Shown: positions 22,675 to 33,667, numbered from the stretch's first letter. The stretch: 64,000 nucleotides of DNA from Alcanivorax jadensis T9 (GCF_000756655.1 NZ_ARXU01000001.1:434001-498000); one strand, 5' to 3'. Numbers and translations: made by a program. The notes: generated from the sequence alone by a model not told the origin.

Positions 22675-23442
22675 TCAGCGGGTGATGCCGCGTTCGGATG
22701 CCTTGAGAGAGTCAATAAGGGCCTGCAGTTCATCCGACGCGTCCATTGCCTCAAGCTCGATCACTGCCTGCTCCAGAGTCAGCCCCTGGCGGTAGATAAG
22801 CTTATAGGCAGTTCGCAGGGACGCGATGGTCTCTTTAGACCATCCTCGGCGCTTCATGCCTTCAAAGTTCATGCTCCGCGCCTGGGCAGGGTTACCTGAT
22901 ACCATGATATAGGCGGGTATATCCTTCAGCACGAAGGAGCAGCCGGAGGTCATGGAGTAAGCGCCTATCTTGCAGAACTGATGAACCCCAGTCATACCGC
23001 CGAGAATCACACCATTACCAACTTGCGCATGACCAGCAACTGAAGCGTTGTTGGCAAAAATACAGTCATCACCAACGATGCAGTCATGGGCTATATGCAC
23101 ATAGGCCATCAACAGATTGCGGCTACCGATGCGGGTCAGAGAATTGTCCTGGATGGTACCGCGGTGGATCGTTACCGATTCACGGATAACGTTATCATCA
23201 CCAATTTCCAAGCGTGTCGGCTCACCCTTGTATTTCTTATCCTGACAATCCTCGCCAACAGACGCGAACTGGAAGATATGGTTATTCTTACCAATGGTGG
23301 TCGGCCCCTTGATGACCACATGGGAGGCGACAACGGTACCTGAGCCAATTTTCACATCAGGTCCGATAACCGTGTAAGGGCCTACCTGCACATCCTCTGC
23401 AAGCTCCGCGGCCGGATCGATAAGGGCGGTCGGATGTATCAT
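22675..23442 (-). CDS. lpxA: Acyl-ACP--UDP-N-acetylglucosamine O-acyltransferase
   Basis: First step of lipid A synthesis. The 255-residue protein begins MIHPTALIDPAAELAEDVQVG and is built of hexapeptide repeats (left-handed beta helix) for about 185 residues. The catalytic His appears in YVHIAHDCIVGDDC. A helical C-terminal domain follows. Length is near the E. coli value of 262. Acyl chain length cannot be predicted with confidence. It is directly coupled to lpxB. Confidence 0.97.
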   Translation of the reverse strand: MIHPTALIDPAAELAEDVQVGPYTVIGPDVKIGSGTVVASHVVIKGPTTIGKNNHIFQFASVGEDCQDKKYKGEPTRLEIGDDNVIRESVTIHRGTIQDNSLTRIGSRNLLMAYVHIAHDCIVGDDCIFANNASVAGHAQVGNGVILGGMTGVHQFCKIGAYSMTSGCSFVLKDIPAYIMVSGNPAQARSMNFEGMKRRGWSKETIASLRTAYKLIYRQGLTLEQAVIELEAMDASDELQALIDSLKASERGITR

Positions 23443-23514
23443 GAAATTTTCGCTTTAATGTTCTGTAAATACAGGGAGTATACGCCAAAAATCGCTGGCT
23501 TATGCCTCCCCGGC

Positions 23515-23955
23515 TCAGACCTTCTGTTCTGCCACCAGCATCTCGGCACTGGCGACGATCTTGCCATCAACCTTGGCCTCACAGGCGAACTTGAGGATAT
23601 TGCGTTTGGCCATGATGAACTCGGCACTAAGATGCAGCGTGTCACCCGGTACAACCCGACGCTTGAAGCGTGCGCGGTCAGTGCCAACCAGCAAATAGAT
23701 AAAACCGTCGCCAGGTTTCTTGTTCTCGGTAACAAAACCGAGGATCCCAGCAGCCTGTGCCATGGCCTCAATGATCAGTACACCCGGCATGATCGGTTCA
23801 TGGGGAAAATGACCATTAAAGAAGGGCTCGTTGATGCTCACGTTCTTGATCGCCTCAATGCGCTTGCCGGGCTCCACATCAAGAACACGGTCAATCAGCA
23901 AAAAAGGGTAACGGTGCGGCAGGTATTCCCTGACCGCCTGAATATCCATCATCAT
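23515..23955 (-). CDS. fabZ: 3-hydroxyacyl-ACP dehydratase FabZ
   Basis: Dehydrates 3-hydroxyacyl-ACP in fatty acid elongation and competes with LpxA and LpxD for the same acyl donors. The hot-dog fold motif [22 protein letters not shown] contains the catalytic His and Glu. [15 protein letters not shown] is the family N-terminus. An ATG at 23955 gives 146 residues; a GTG three codons upstream (23964) is also possible. It lies between lpxD and lpxA, as in nearly all gammaproteobacteria. Confidence 0.96.
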   Translation of the reverse strand: MMMDIQAVREYLPHRYPFLLIDRVLDVEPGKRIEAIKNVSINEPFFNGHFPHEPIMPGVLIIEAMAQAAGILGFVTENKKPGDGFIYLLVGTDRARFKRRVVPGDTLHLSAEFIMAKRNILKFACEAKVDGKIVASAEMLVAEQKV

Positions 23956-23991
23956 GTGTTCCACACAGGCAAGTGCCGCAATACGCGGTCG

Positions 23992-25002
23992 TTAATCGCT
24001 TGAACGTTCCAGTTTGCGCACGCGGCGAGCCAGATCATCAAGATTTCGGAAGCGAGCCACATTTCTACGATAGCGACTCTGGGTATCTACGGGTAACGCT
24101 GAGCCATAAGTACCCGGCTCTTTGATTGAACTCGACACCAGTGACATAGCCAGTATCTGCACCTTGTCACAGACTTCGATGTGCCCGGCAATGCCGGCAG
24201 CCCCACCGATCAGACAGTAGGCACCGATCTTGGCAGAACCTGCAATACCAGCTTTACCCGCGATAGCCGTATGGTTCCCGATCACCACGTTGTGGGCGAC
24301 CTGGATTTGATTATCCAGAATCACACCATCACCGATCACAGTATCTTCAATGGCACCCCGATCCACGGTGGTACCGGCGCCGATCTCCACATCGGCGCCG
24401 ATGACAACACCACCGACCTGATGCAGCTTGGTCCAGCCGCCGCCATTGAAGGCGAAGCCAAAACCATCGCCTCCAATCACGCAATTGCCATGTATGATAG
24501 TGCGCGGGCCCAGTGTCACACCATGATAAATTGTAACATTTGGCCAGATCTTGCACTGATCCCCGATCACTGAACCGGCGCCCACCACGGAATTGGCCAT
24601 GATCACGGCCCCCTCGCCTACCGTTACCCCGGCATCGACCACCGCATTGGGACCGATGGAGGCAGAATCGGCAATCCGGGCCTGGGGATCCACCACAGCA
24701 GAGGGGTGAACCCCCGGCGTTGCTACCGGTGCGGTTTCGAAAAAGGCACTGGCTTGGGCAAAAGACAGATACGGATCTTTCACGATCAGCGCAGGTACCG
24801 GGCAGAACTCCCGCTGGGACTCAGGGATTAACACCGCTGCTGCCCGCGTCTGTTCCAGAAAACTGCGATAGCGGGGATTAGCCAGAAAGGTCAGCTGGCT
24901 GTCCGTGGCAGATTGTATCGTCCCCAGACCGTCTACCGGCTGGTCGGGATCTCCGACCAGCTCGGCACCCAGTTGCCGGGCCAGTTCACCGAGAGTCAGC
25001 AT
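23992..25002 (-). CDS. lpxD: UDP-3-O-acylglucosamine N-acyltransferase
   Basis: Third lipid A step, adding the N-linked 3-hydroxyacyl chain. The 336-residue protein (E. coli 341) has an N-terminal uridine-binding domain (TLGELARQLGAELVGDP) and a long hexapeptide-repeat beta helix. The catalytic His lies in IQVAHNVVIGNHTAIAGKAG. The C-terminal helix ends FRNLDDLARRVRKLERS. The start ATG overlaps the stop of the upstream skp gene. Confidence 0.97.
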   Translation of the reverse strand: MLTLGELARQLGAELVGDPDQPVDGLGTIQSATDSQLTFLANPRYRSFLEQTRAAAVLIPESQREFCPVPALIVKDPYLSFAQASAFFETAPVATPGVHPSAVVDPQARIADSASIGPNAVVDAGVTVGEGAVIMANSVVGAGSVIGDQCKIWPNVTIYHGVTLGPRTIIHGNCVIGGDGFGFAFNGGGWTKLHQVGGVVIGADVEIGAGTTVDRGAIEDTVIGDGVILDNQIQVAHNVVIGNHTAIAGKAGIAGSAKIGAYCLIGGAAGIAGHIEVCDKVQILAMSLVSSSIKEPGTYGSALPVDTQSRYRRNVARFRNLDDLARRVRKLERSSD

Positions 25003-25499
25003 TACTTCATCTTGTTCAATTGTTTGGTCACCGCTTCAGTGATATCCAGATCCGGCTTGGTGTAAATCACTGCCTGAGCGCTGACAACCAGGTCCAAGTT
25101 TTCTTTCTTGGCCACTTCGGCAACGGCGCTTTGCAGTTTAGGTTCCATTTCCTGCAGCAGTTCACGCTGGGCATCGTTAGCACGCTTTTGCAGTTTGCGC
25201 TGCAGGCTCTGGATTTCGATCATTTTCTGCTGACCTTCGGTCTGCATCTGCTCCTGTTGATCAGATGACATGGTCATGCCTTCTTTTTGCATTTTTTCCT
25301 GCATCTTGCCCACTTCTTGACGCAGGCTGTTGAGACGCTGCTCATCGGCACCCAGCTCTTTTTCCAGTGCGCTCATGCGGGATTTTACGTTGTCAGCCGC
25401 CTGAAGCGCACCGATGGGATCAATCACACCCACACGACTTTCGGCCATTGCCAGAGCCGGCAGCATTACAGCAAAAACAGCGATCCATTTTTTCATCAT
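25002..25499 (-). CDS. skp: Periplasmic chaperone Skp/OmpH
   Basis: Trimeric periplasmic holdase that carries unfolded outer-membrane proteins to BamA, its upstream neighbour. From the ATG at 25499, which follows AGGAG at 8 bases, the product has 165 residues. It has a clear Sec signal (MMKKWIAVFAVMLPALAMA, cut before ES). The mature part has the SRVGVIDPIGALQA strand and long charged coiled-coil arms rich in Lys, Glu and Gln. A longer frame reaching into bamA lacks a good ribosome site. Confidence 0.93.
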   Translation of the reverse strand: MMKKWIAVFAVMLPALAMAESRVGVIDPIGALQAADNVKSRMSALEKELGADEQRLNSLRQEVGKMQEKMQKEGMTMSSDQQEQMQTEGQQKMIEIQSLQRKLQKRANDAQRELLQEMEPKLQSAVAEVAKKENLDLVVSAQAVIYTKPDLDITEAVTKQLNKMK

Positions 25500-25509
25500 T
25501 ATTAAGCTC

Positions 25510-27873
25510 CTAAAAAGTCTGTCCCAGAGAAAATTGGAAAACTTCCGTATCATCGCCAGTCTGGTCATTCAGCGCCTTGGCGAGGTTGAAACTGAGCGGG
25601 CCAATCGCTGTCAGCCAGGTCAGGCCTACCCCCACGGAAGTACGCAGGTCTGTGGCTTCGAAGTCGGCCACAATGTCACTGCGTTCGGTTTCAAACACGT
25701 TGCCCGCATCGGCGAACAGGAAGGTTCGCACGCTTCGGGATTCCGGCGCAAACGGCGTCGGGAAAATCAGTTCCAGGCTGGCTTCGGTGAGCAGGTTACC
25801 ACCGATGGGATCCGGGTCCGGGTCACGGGTGCCGTTGAGGAAAAACGCCAATCCTTCAGAACGCGGGCCCAAGGAGCGGGATTCATAGCCACGCACCGAA
25901 CCGATGCCGCCGGAGTAATAGTTCTCGAAGAACGGCAGTACGGCATCGTCGCCATAACCATCCCCGTAAGCCACATCTGCACGGGTGCGCAATGTCCAGC
26001 GCTGAGTGATCGGGAAATATTTCTGGCCGTTCCAGTTCAATTTATAGAAGCCATAGTCCGATCCGGGGACTGCCACTTCCAGTCCAAGACTGCTGGACCA
26101 ACCGCGATCTGGCAACACACCTCTGTTCAGCGTGCTGGTCTGCAAGGAGGCATTGAACTTGTATTCATTGAACTCCCTACCTTCCTTCTCCAGGAAATTG
26201 AAAATATCCACGGCCACGAAATCACCGCTCGTAATATCGGTTTTCTCATAAGTGCCGCCGAAACTCAGCCGTGAGTATTCAGAAATCGGATAACCAAAGG
26301 TCACCGAGCCACCCAGGCGATCCGCCGCATAGGAGGCTACAGAGGTTTCATCAAAATCAATCTTGGAATAGAACAGGCTGAAACCACGGCTTACCCCGTC
26401 CAAGGTGTAGTAGGGGTTGTAGTGAGAAAAGCTGTAGGAATCCCGGATATCCGAACGGCTCAGAGCGAAAGACACCCGATTACCGGAGCCACGCCAGTTG
26501 TTCTGGGTGACATTGGCACCAAAGATAAACCCTGAGGCATCGGAAAAACCCACATTAGCGCCGATGGAACCAGAAGGCTGCTCTTCCACCTTGTATTCCA
26601 CGTCTACCAGATCTTCGGAATTCGGCACACGGGGAGTGTCAGCTTCCACGACACTGAAGTAACCCAGACGCTGCAAACGCTGTCGAGACAAGTCCACCAG
26701 GGAGGTATTCGCGGGTGCCTGTTCAAACTGGCGCAGCTCGCGACGCAGCACTTCGTCATCAGTTTTAGCATTGCCGCTGAAGTTGATACGGCGCACGTAT
26801 ACTTTGCGCCCGGGCTCCACGTAGAACGTCACATCAACGGTGTTGTCTTCATCATTGGCGTTGTGGTCGCGGCCGTTGACCTCGGCAAAGGTATAACCTT
26901 CATTGCCAAGACGGCGCTTGAGCAGGTCATTGGTGTAGGTCACCAGCTGCTGGCTGAACACCTGCCCTTTTTTGACGATCAAGAGCGGCTCAAGCTGTTC
27001 CTCGCCCACCACAAGATCACCCGCCAGGCTCACCTCATTGACGGTGTACTGCTCACCTTCCGCCACGTTGACCGTGATAAACACACTGCGACGATCCGGA
27101 GTCACCGATACCTGGGTGGATTCGATGGAAAAATTGATGTAGCCGCGATCAAGGTAATAAGAGCGCAGCCGCTCCAGGTCGCCACTCAGTTTCTGCCGGG
27201 AATATTTGTCATCACCCTTGATGAAGGACCAGAACCCGGTGGAATTCAGCTCGAAATCCTTTAGCAACTCTTCATCATCAAACAGATCGTTGCCGACAAT
27301 ATTGATATCACGAATACGGGCGGCCTTACCTTCGTAGATCTCGATCTTGAGTCCTACCCGGTTGCGAGGCAACGGCACAGATTCGGTCTTGATATCGGCC
27401 CCATAACGACCCTGGCTAACGTATTGCCGCTCCAGCTCACCGGCGATCGCCTGCAATGTGGAGCGCTGGAAGACTTCACCTTCGGCAAGACCGGCTTCAG
27501 TGAGCCCCTTGCGCAGGTTTTCCTCGTCGATGGACTTGTTGCCGGATAGTTCAATGCGGGCAATGCTGGGGCGCTCAGCCACAACCACTACCAGATCATC
27601 GCCATCACGGCCCAGTTGCACATCCTCGAAGTTGCCGGTGGCAAACAGACGCTGTACCGCATCAACGATCTGATCCCGGTCCACCGTGTCACCTGCCTGA
27701 ATCGGCAATTCCGCATAGACCCGCTCCACCGGCAGGCGCTGAAGCCCTTCCACACGCACATCGTGCACCTTGAACGGCACCAAGGATTCCGCGCTCGCCC
27801 AAGGTGCCAGACACAGGCAGGCTACCGCCAACAGGCCCTTCAGGGGGCGGTTTAGTTTGTCCCCAAATATCAT
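25510..27873 (-). CDS. bamA: Outer membrane protein assembly factor BamA
   Basis: Central subunit of the BAM complex, inserting beta-barrel proteins in the outer membrane. The 787-residue precursor has a signal peptide (about 1-28, ending ASA), five POTRA domains (about 32-430), and a 16-strand barrel with the conserved loop-6 motif SVRGYESRSLGPR. It ends in FQFSLGQTF, a typical C-terminal beta-signal with terminal Phe. It overlaps the rseP stop (ATGA) and is followed by skp. Confidence 0.98.
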   Translation of the reverse strand: MIFGDKLNRPLKGLLAVACLCLAPWASAESLVPFKVHDVRVEGLQRLPVERVYAELPIQAGDTVDRDQIVDAVQRLFATGNFEDVQLGRDGDDLVVVVAERPSIARIELSGNKSIDEENLRKGLTEAGLAEGEVFQRSTLQAIAGELERQYVSQGRYGADIKTESVPLPRNRVGLKIEIYEGKAARIRDINIVGNDLFDDEELLKDFELNSTGFWSFIKGDDKYSRQKLSGDLERLRSYYLDRGYINFSIESTQVSVTPDRRSVFITVNVAEGEQYTVNEVSLAGDLVVGEEQLEPLLIVKKGQVFSQQLVTYTNDLLKRRLGNEGYTFAEVNGRDHNANDEDNTVDVTFYVEPGRKVYVRRINFSGNAKTDDEVLRRELRQFEQAPANTSLVDLSRQRLQRLGYFSVVEADTPRVPNSEDLVDVEYKVEEQPSGSIGANVGFSDASGFIFGANVTQNNWRGSGNRVSFALSRSDIRDSYSFSHYNPYYTLDGVSRGFSLFYSKIDFDETSVASYAADRLGGSVTFGYPISEYSRLSFGGTYEKTDITSGDFVAVDIFNFLEKEGREFNEYKFNASLQTSTLNRGVLPDRGWSSSLGLEVAVPGSDYGFYKLNWNGQKYFPITQRWTLRTRADVAYGDGYGDDAVLPFFENYYSGGIGSVRGYESRSLGPRSEGLAFFLNGTRDPDPDPIGGNLLTEASLELIFPTPFAPESRSVRTFLFADAGNVFETERSDIVADFEATDLRTSVGVGLTWLTAIGPLSFNLAKALNDQTGDDTEVFQFSLGQTF

Positions 27874-29177
27874 GAAAACTGCTTCACCAAGTCGTTGTAA
27901 ATGGCCAGTAGCATAAAGCTGATGACTAGCGTCAGCCCTACCCCTTGCGCGGCCATAAGAAACCGCTCCGGTAAACTGCGACCGCGAATCATTTCAATGA
28001 TTCCAAAGAAAATCCAGCCGCCGTCCAGCATGGGTACCGGGAGAAGATTGATAATACCGAGAGTGATGCTCAGATAGGCCAGCAGCGCCAGAAAACTGGC
28101 GATGCCATAGGACGCGCTCTCCCCGGCCACCTGCGCAATGGTAATGGGGCCGCCCAGATTATCCAGGGACAACTTGCCCGTTACCAGTTTTACCAAGCTT
28201 GCCCAGACCACTTCGCTCTGTTCCGCAAAACGTTCGGCGGCCGCCACAATGGCACCGCCGGCTCCGAATTGCTGCTGGTAAATGCCGCCCATGGCTACGC
28301 CAATACGGCCGAAACTCTGCTCTCCTTCAGTCACTGTTTCCGGGGTGACAGCAAAACGCCGCATTGCCCCGTCTCGCAGCACAGTCAGCTCCAGAGTCTG
28401 GTTCGCAGACACCATGATGGTTTCTTGCCAGGCCTGCCAGCCGCTGACCGGCTCGCCGTCCAGTGCAATCACCTGATCACCGGCGAGCAAGCCTGCCTGA
28501 TCTGCGGCGCTGCCCTCGACAACCTCGCCAATCAGCACCGCCTGACTGATACCCAGTGCATCCAGTGGCAACTTCTCCAGGTCCGCAGACCAGGGCGACG
28601 TATCCAGCTCGCGAACCGCCGTATCACCGGATGCGGTGGCTACCGTTACCGGGAGTTTTTCCTTTTCTCCCAGATGCAGAATCAATTCGTTGTAGAAAGG
28701 ACGCCAGCCCTCAACAGCGGTGCCACCCGCCTCCAGAATGCGGTCTCCGTGGGCAAAGCCGGCCTGTTCCGCCACCGTCCCCGGTGCCACCGGCCCCACC
28801 ACCGCCTGCATGCGACTCTGGCCGAAACCGACCATCAGCAGCCAGTAAATGAGCATGGCAAGAATGAAATTGAATACCGGGCCAGCGGCATAGGTGATCA
28901 CCCGTTGCCAGGCCGGTTTGCTGGAGAACTCGCCCGGGTCACCTTCGGCAGTTTCATCTTCACGGGCATCCAGTGGCTTTACGTAGCCCCCCAGAGGGAT
29001 CCCGCTGATTACCCATTCAGTCCCTTTTTTGTCAGTGAACCGGAACAGCTTGGGGCCAAAGCCCACAGAAAAAGTCAGCACGCGAACGCCAAAAGCACGC
29101 ATGGCGAGAAAGTGGCCCCATTCATGGAAGGCCACAATAATGACGATGGTGACAACAAAAGCCAGAAGCGTCAGCAT
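27870..29177 (-). CDS. rseP: Site-2 protease RseP
   Basis: Inner-membrane zinc protease that cuts RseA after DegS to release sigma-E. The 435-residue protein has the active-site HEWGHF in the first membrane segment, two PDZ domains (about 115-310), and the second metal motif in [10 protein letters not shown] near the C-terminus. Family length (E. coli 450) fits. It sits between dxr and bamA. Genes on both sides are envelope genes, consistent with a role in envelope stress control. Confidence 0.97.
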   Translation of the reverse strand: MLTLLAFVVTIVIIVAFHEWGHFLAMRAFGVRVLTFSVGFGPKLFRFTDKKGTEWVISGIPLGGYVKPLDAREDETAEGDPGEFSSKPAWQRVITYAAGPVFNFILAMLIYWLLMVGFGQSRMQAVVGPVAPGTVAEQAGFAHGDRILEAGGTAVEGWRPFYNELILHLGEKEKLPVTVATASGDTAVRELDTSPWSADLEKLPLDALGISQAVLIGEVVEGSAADQAGLLAGDQVIALDGEPVSGWQAWQETIMVSANQTLELTVLRDGAMRRFAVTPETVTEGEQSFGRIGVAMGGIYQQQFGAGGAIVAAAERFAEQSEVVWASLVKLVTGKLSLDNLGGPITIAQVAGESASYGIASFLALLAYLSITLGIINLLPVPMLDGGWIFFGIIEMIRGRSLPERFLMAAQGVGLTLVISFMLLAIYNDLVKQFS

Positions 29178-30355
29178 CCGCGTTCCTTGATCAGTTGGCA
29201 GGCCATTTCACGGGCCTGGCGGTCGATTTCCATCACAGCATCCACATCCATACAGGCGGGTGAGGCCTGCTTTTCCAATGTCAGTTCCACGACCGCCGGA
29301 ATGCCCATAAAGTCCAGCTTGCCAGCCAGGAAGGCGGCAACCGCCTCTTCATTGGCGGCATTCAAGACCGCCGTGGCAGTGCCTCCGGCGCGCATGGCAT
29401 TCCTCGCCAGCCCCAGACAGGGAAAACGCTGCAGATCCGGCGCCTCGAAGTTCAGTCCTATCAGGGCGGAAAAATCCAGGCGCTGGGCACCGGATTCCAC
29501 CCGCTCCGGCCACGACAAGCCGCAGGCAATCGGCGTTCTCATATCCGGTGTACCCAGTTGCGCCAGTACCGAGCCGTCCCGGTAGGCCACCATGGAATGC
29601 ACCACACTCTGCGGGTGCACCACCACATCAATCATGTCCGGGGACACATCGAACAACCAGCAGGCTTCGATGAATTCCAGGCCCTTGTTCATCAGGGTGG
29701 CGGAATCCACCGATATCTTCGGGCCCATGTCCCAGTTTGGATGTTTCACCGCCTGCGCCGGCGTCACCGCCGCAAGATCGGCGGTACTGAATTCACGGAA
29801 CGGGCCGCCGGAAGCCGTGAGCAAGAGGCGCTCCACGCCGGCATTGACTCCCTCATCCGGCAAGCACTGGAAGATGGCGTTGTGTTCGGAATCCAGTGGC
29901 AGCAGCGTGGCACCGTGACGCTTTACCGCATCCATAAACAAGGAACCCGTGACCACCAGGGCTTCCTTGTTGGCCAACAGCACTCGCTTGCCGGCTTCCA
30001 CCGCCGCCAGTGTAGGCCTGACACCAGCCGCACCGACGATGGCCGCAACCACCGTATCCGCATCCGGATGAGCCGCCAAATCCGCCAGGGCCTTGGGCCC
30101 GGATAATACCTCAACTTGAGACCCGGCCTCAGCCAGATGGTTCCTGAGTGCCGCCGCCGCCGCCGGGTCGGACATGGCGACAAAACGGGGCCGGACTGTC
30201 TGGCACAGCTCCGCCATCAGCTGCCAGCGGGAACTGGCCGTGAGGGCAAACACCTCATAGCGTTCCGGATGCCGGCGCACCACATCCAGGGTCTGCTGGC
30301 CGATACTGCCAGTGGCACCCAGGATAGTCAGACGCTGTCTGGCAGGAGGTGTCAC
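29171..30355 (-). CDS. dxr: 1-deoxy-D-xylulose 5-phosphate reductoisomerase
   Basis: Second MEP-pathway step, NADPH-dependent. The 394 residues match E. coli Dxr (398). It shows the NADPH site [41 protein letters not shown] and the metal/substrate region [16 protein letters not shown] with [10 protein letters not shown]. The start is a GTG at 30355 overlapping the cdsA stop (GTGA). The target of the antibiotic fosmidomycin belongs to this family. Confidence 0.97.
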   Translation of the reverse strand: MTPPARQRLTILGATGSIGQQTLDVVRRHPERYEVFALTASSRWQLMAELCQTVRPRFVAMSDPAAAAALRNHLAEAGSQVEVLSGPKALADLAAHPDADTVVAAIVGAAGVRPTLAAVEAGKRVLLANKEALVVTGSLFMDAVKRHGATLLPLDSEHNAIFQCLPDEGVNAGVERLLLTASGGPFREFSTADLAAVTPAQAVKHPNWDMGPKISVDSATLMNKGLEFIEACWLFDVSPDMIDVVVHPQSVVHSMVAYRDGSVLAQLGTPDMRTPIACGLSWPERVESGAQRLDFSALIGLNFEAPDLQRFPCLGLARNAMRAGGTATAVLNAANEEAVAAFLAGKLDFMGIPAVVELTLEKQASPACMDVDAVMEIDRQAREMACQLIKERGC

Positions 30356-31176
30356 AGACTGCCTCCCGGCAGGGAAAACCAGTTGAAGCCGGCCAGAGCG
30401 ATGGGTAGGGCCGCAGTCACACTGTCGATGCGATCCAGCATGCCGCCATGGCCGGGCAGGATGGTGCCACTGTCCTTGAAGCCACGCTCACGCTTGACCA
30501 TGCTCTCGAACAGGTCACCCAAAGCGGAAGCCAGTACCGTCAACAGCGCCACAATCATCAGTGGCAGCAACTTGGCATCGAGAAGACCGGCTGCATAGAC
30601 GCCAGCCACCACTGCCAGCGCCAGGGCCACACCACCGGCGAGCCCTTCAATGGTCTTGCCGGGGCTGACCAGCGGCGCCAGCTTGTGTTTACCGAAGGCT
30701 CGGCCGGCAAAATAGGCGCCAGTATCTGCTGCCCACACCCAGAGCAGGATGAACATCAATGCCCAGGGGCCCGCCAGACCCAGCGCGCCGTCGTCCTGGA
30801 GTTGTACGATTGCTGCCCAGGAAGGCACCAGCAACAGCAACCCGACCACTGCCATAAGGGCCGGGCGGTACCAGACACGGGCATTGCCCGGATAACCGAT
30901 AACCAGAATCAGTGCCAGCAACCACCAAACAGGAATAGCATTGAGCAACCAGGCAGGGCGATAGATCTCTGCCAGGGCCATCACCACACCAAGACCGATG
31001 ACCCAACCGCTGCGAACCGCGGCTGACACCTTGCCCATCATGGCCGCCCATTCCCAGCCTGCCGTCAGGAAGAACGCACCTGCCACCAGGGCAAACGGTA
31101 AACGATCCAGTCCGAAGACGGCGCCCAACACAATGGGCAGCAGGATCAGCGCAGTAATCACGCGCAGTTTCAGCAT
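30352..31176 (-). CDS. cdsA: Phosphatidate cytidylyltransferase
   Basis: Makes CDP-diacylglycerol from phosphatidate and CTP, the branch point for all phospholipids. A polytopic inner-membrane protein of 274 residues with about eight hydrophobic segments. The signature [21 protein letters not shown] followed by [14 protein letters not shown] (metal-binding Asp residues) is complete. Its ribosome site, AGGAG, overlaps the end of uppS. Confidence 0.97.
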   Translation of the reverse strand: MLKLRVITALILLPIVLGAVFGLDRLPFALVAGAFFLTAGWEWAAMMGKVSAAVRSGWVIGLGVVMALAEIYRPAWLLNAIPVWWLLALILVIGYPGNARVWYRPALMAVVGLLLLVPSWAAIVQLQDDGALGLAGPWALMFILLWVWAADTGAYFAGRAFGKHKLAPLVSPGKTIEGLAGGVALALAVVAGVYAAGLLDAKLLPLMIVALLTVLASALGDLFESMVKRERGFKDSGTILPGHGGMLDRIDSVTAALPIALAGFNWFSLPGGSL

Positions 31177-31178
31177 TC

Positions 31179-31958
31179 TTATTCTCCTTTCAATCCGGCC
31201 ACTTCTTCACCTGAGCGTCCAAAACGACGCTGGCGGCCGGCATAATCCTGCAAGGCGGCAGCAAAGGCGTCCGCATCAAAATCAGGCCATAACAGCGGGG
31301 AAAAAAACAGTTCGCTGTAGGCCAGTTGCCACAGCAGAAAATTGCTGATGCGCTGGTCACCGCCAGTGCGGATCAGCAGGTCGGGCAGAGGCAAATCGGC
31401 CATGGCCACATGCTGCCCAAGGACTTCGGCCGTAATTTGATCGGGCGTGATGCCACCCTGCTCCACCTGAATAGCCAGCTGACGGGCTGCCTGGGCAATA
31501 TCCCACTGACCGCCGTAGTTCACTGCGATGACCACCGTCATGCGAGGATTATCGCCGGTCAGCGCCTCGGCGTCGGCCATGCCTTTCTGCAGGTCCTCGG
31601 CAAAGGCACTACGATCACCGATAAAACGGATACGCACACCATGGCCATGCAGCTCTTCCACACGACCGCCAAGGGCCTTGAGGAACAACGCCATCAGGTG
31701 ATCCACTTCCCCTTGTGGGCGACGCCAATTCTCCGAGCTGAAGGCAAACAGGGTCAGCGCTTCGATACCCCGCTCTGCCGCACTGCGGATAATAGTCTGC
31801 ACCGTGGTTTCACCGGCACGATGCCCTTCTTCGCCGGGCAGACCCTGTTTGCGGGCCCAGCGGTTATTACCGTCCATGATAATGGCTACGTGCCGGGGCA
31901 GTTCGCCTTGATGGGAATCGATGTCCGGGGCACTGGAGTGGATGTTTTCGCTGGCCAT
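31179..31958 (-). CDS. uppS: Undecaprenyl diphosphate synthase
   Basis: cis-Prenyltransferase making the C55 lipid carrier for peptidoglycan and O-antigen. Product is 259 residues (E. coli 253). The N-terminal catalytic motif HVAIIMDGNNRWARKQG contains the essential Asp, followed by GHRAGE. Later motifs are TLFAFSSENWRRP and DLLIRTGGDQRISNFLLWQ. The 18-residue N-terminal extension is not conserved. With uppP and popT, three steps of carrier supply and recycling are in this window. Confidence 0.97.
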   Translation of the reverse strand: MASENIHSSAPDIDSHQGELPRHVAIIMDGNNRWARKQGLPGEEGHRAGETTVQTIIRSAAERGIEALTLFAFSSENWRRPQGEVDHLMALFLKALGGRVEELHGHGVRIRFIGDRSAFAEDLQKGMADAEALTGDNPRMTVVIAVNYGGQWDIAQAARQLAIQVEQGGITPDQITAEVLGQHVAMADLPLPDLLIRTGGDQRISNFLLWQLAYSELFFSPLLWPDFDADAFAAALQDYAGRQRRFGRSGEEVAGLKGE

Positions 31959-31982
31959 ACTGCATCCGCCAATAACAAAAAA

Positions 31983-32169
31983 GCGGGCTGACGTGCACCT
32001 GAATCCGTGGTTTCAGCGTGGACGCATGGCGCAAGAATTTGTTGCCACAGGGGATTTTCCGAAGAAGTATCGTATCAGGGAATACGATCGACTGAGGACA
32101 AATTTTCTGTGGCGACAAAGGCTTACGTCAAGCGCCGCGATGAAGTCAGGGATTCAGGTCACAGCCCGC
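31983..32169. repeat. 187-bp imperfect palindrome between uppS and frr
   Basis: Two inverted arms of about 75 bases pair from GCGGGCTG (31983-31990) and CAGCCCGC (32162-32169) inward. The best-matched blocks are ACCTGAATCC with GGATTCAGGT, and TTTGTTGCCACAG (32038-32050) with CTGTGGCGACAAA (32107-32119). The centre holds TCGTAT against ATACGA. It contains no credible gene and fills the frr-uppS gap. Confidence 0.75.
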
Positions 32170-32193
32170 ATCCGTGAATGATGACCGGTTGTG

Positions 32194-32751
32194 CTAAACG
32201 GTCATCAACTCCTCTTCCTTCTCTTTCAAGACCCGATCCACTTCCACCACCATCTTGTCGGTAAGCTGCTGGACAAGCTCTTCCCCGCGGCGCTCCTCGT
32301 CCTCGGAAATTTCCTTTTCCTTGAGCAGTTCCTTCAAGTCACTGTTGGCATCACGGCGAACGCTGCGCACGGAAACCCGTGCCTGCTCGGCTTCAGCTCG
32401 AACCACCTTGACCAGGTCCCGGCGGGTTTCCTCGGTCAACGGCGGCAGCGGTAGCCGGATCAGGCTACCGGAAGTAGACGGGTTCAGACCCAGGTCAGAG
32501 GTCATGATGGCCCGCTCTATCTGCGGAATCAGACTCTTGTCGAAGGGAGAGATGGTCAGGGTGCGCCCCTCTTCCACGGAGATATTGCCAAGCTGCTGCA
32601 GCGGCGTCTCCGCGCCATAGTAATCCACCGTGATATTGTCCAGCAGGCTGGGGTGGGCACGACCGGTACGCACACGCTTCAGCGCGGTATCCAGCGCAGC
32701 CAGACTCTTTTTCATGCGGGATTCTGCATCTTTGCGAATATCGTCAATCAC
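32194..32751 (-). CDS. frr: Ribosome recycling factor
   Basis: Splits post-termination ribosomes together with EF-G. The 185-residue protein is the exact E. coli length. It shows the three-helix bundle signature [21 protein letters not shown] near residues 26-46 and the C-terminal [25 protein letters not shown]. The start is a GTG at 32751 preceded by AGGA. It follows pyrH, the standard pairing, after a 120-base gap. Confidence 0.97.
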   Translation of the reverse strand: MIDDIRKDAESRMKKSLAALDTALKRVRTGRAHPSLLDNITVDYYGAETPLQQLGNISVEEGRTLTISPFDKSLIPQIERAIMTSDLGLNPSTSGSLIRLPLPPLTEETRRDLVKVVRAEAEQARVSVRSVRRDANSDLKELLKEKEISEDEERRGEELVQQLTDKMVVEVDRVLKEKEEELMTV

Positions 32752-32871
32752 CGTAATTCCTCGCCTTTCTTTTCAGCAGAGTCTGGAAAGCCTCGAGACG
32801 CCAACCAGACCCTTGTTATGCAACGTCCGCAGCGCGGACAACAAAAACTTCCAACAGCGGCCAGCCGGAGA

Positions 32872-33606
32872 TTACCCGGCTTCCACCAGGGTCCCTTCGC
32901 TGCCACCCAGCATCAGGTTCAGCAGCGCACCCTTCTTGTTCATATCAAAGACACGCAGAGGCATGGAGTGATCGCGGCACAGACAGATAGCCGTCAGATC
33001 CATGACTCCAAGCTTTTTATCCAGCACCTCGTCATAGGTCAAGGTGTCATATTTGATGGCCGCCGGGTTTTTCTGCGGATCATCACTATAGACTCCATCC
33101 ACCTTGGTGGCCTTGAGAACCACATCGGCACTGATCTCAATACCGCGCAGACACGCCGCGGAATCGGTAGTAAAGAAGGGGTTGCCGGTACCGGCACAGA
33201 AGATCACCACTTCACCATTCTTGAGATGGCGATTGGCATTACGATGGTCATAATGCTCCACCACCCCGCTCATGGGGATCGCCGACATCAGGCGAGTGCG
33301 GATATTGGACCGCTCCAGTGCATCACGCAGCGCCAGGCCGTTCATCACGGTCGCCAGCATGCCCATATGGTCGCCTGCCACCCGGTCAAGACCCGCGCTT
33401 TGCAATGCCGCACCGCGGAACAGATTACCACCACCTACTACCAAGCCCACCTGGACCCCGATACCGACGAGCTGACCGATTTCCAGGGAAATCGCATCCA
33501 GCACTTTGGGATCAATCCCGAAGCCCTCTTCACCCGCCAGCGCTTCACCGCTCAGCTTGAGCAGAATCCGGTTATAGCGCGGCGAGCGCTCCTTGTTCGT
33601 CGGCAT
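32872..33606 (-). CDS. pyrH: UMP kinase
   Basis: Phosphorylates UMP to UDP as a GTP-regulated hexamer. The ATG at 33606 with GGAG eight bases upstream gives 244 residues (E. coli 241); longer frames run into the leader hairpin and are rejected. Motifs: [42 protein letters not shown] and the C-terminal [14 protein letters not shown]. Downstream pyrG uses UTP made from its product. Confidence 0.96.
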   Translation of the reverse strand: MPTNKERSPRYNRILLKLSGEALAGEEGFGIDPKVLDAISLEIGQLVGIGVQVGLVVGGGNLFRGAALQSAGLDRVAGDHMGMLATVMNGLALRDALERSNIRTRLMSAIPMSGVVEHYDHRNANRHLKNGEVVIFCAGTGNPFFTTDSAACLRGIEISADVVLKATKVDGVYSDDPQKNPAAIKYDTLTYDEVLDKKLGVMDLTAICLCRDHSMPLRVFDMNKKGALLNLMLGGSEGTLVEAG

Positions 33607-33667
33607 GTCTTGTTCTCCACCACTCATAAGAAAGCGCCACCCATGAATACCCGCTTTTACACTGTTA

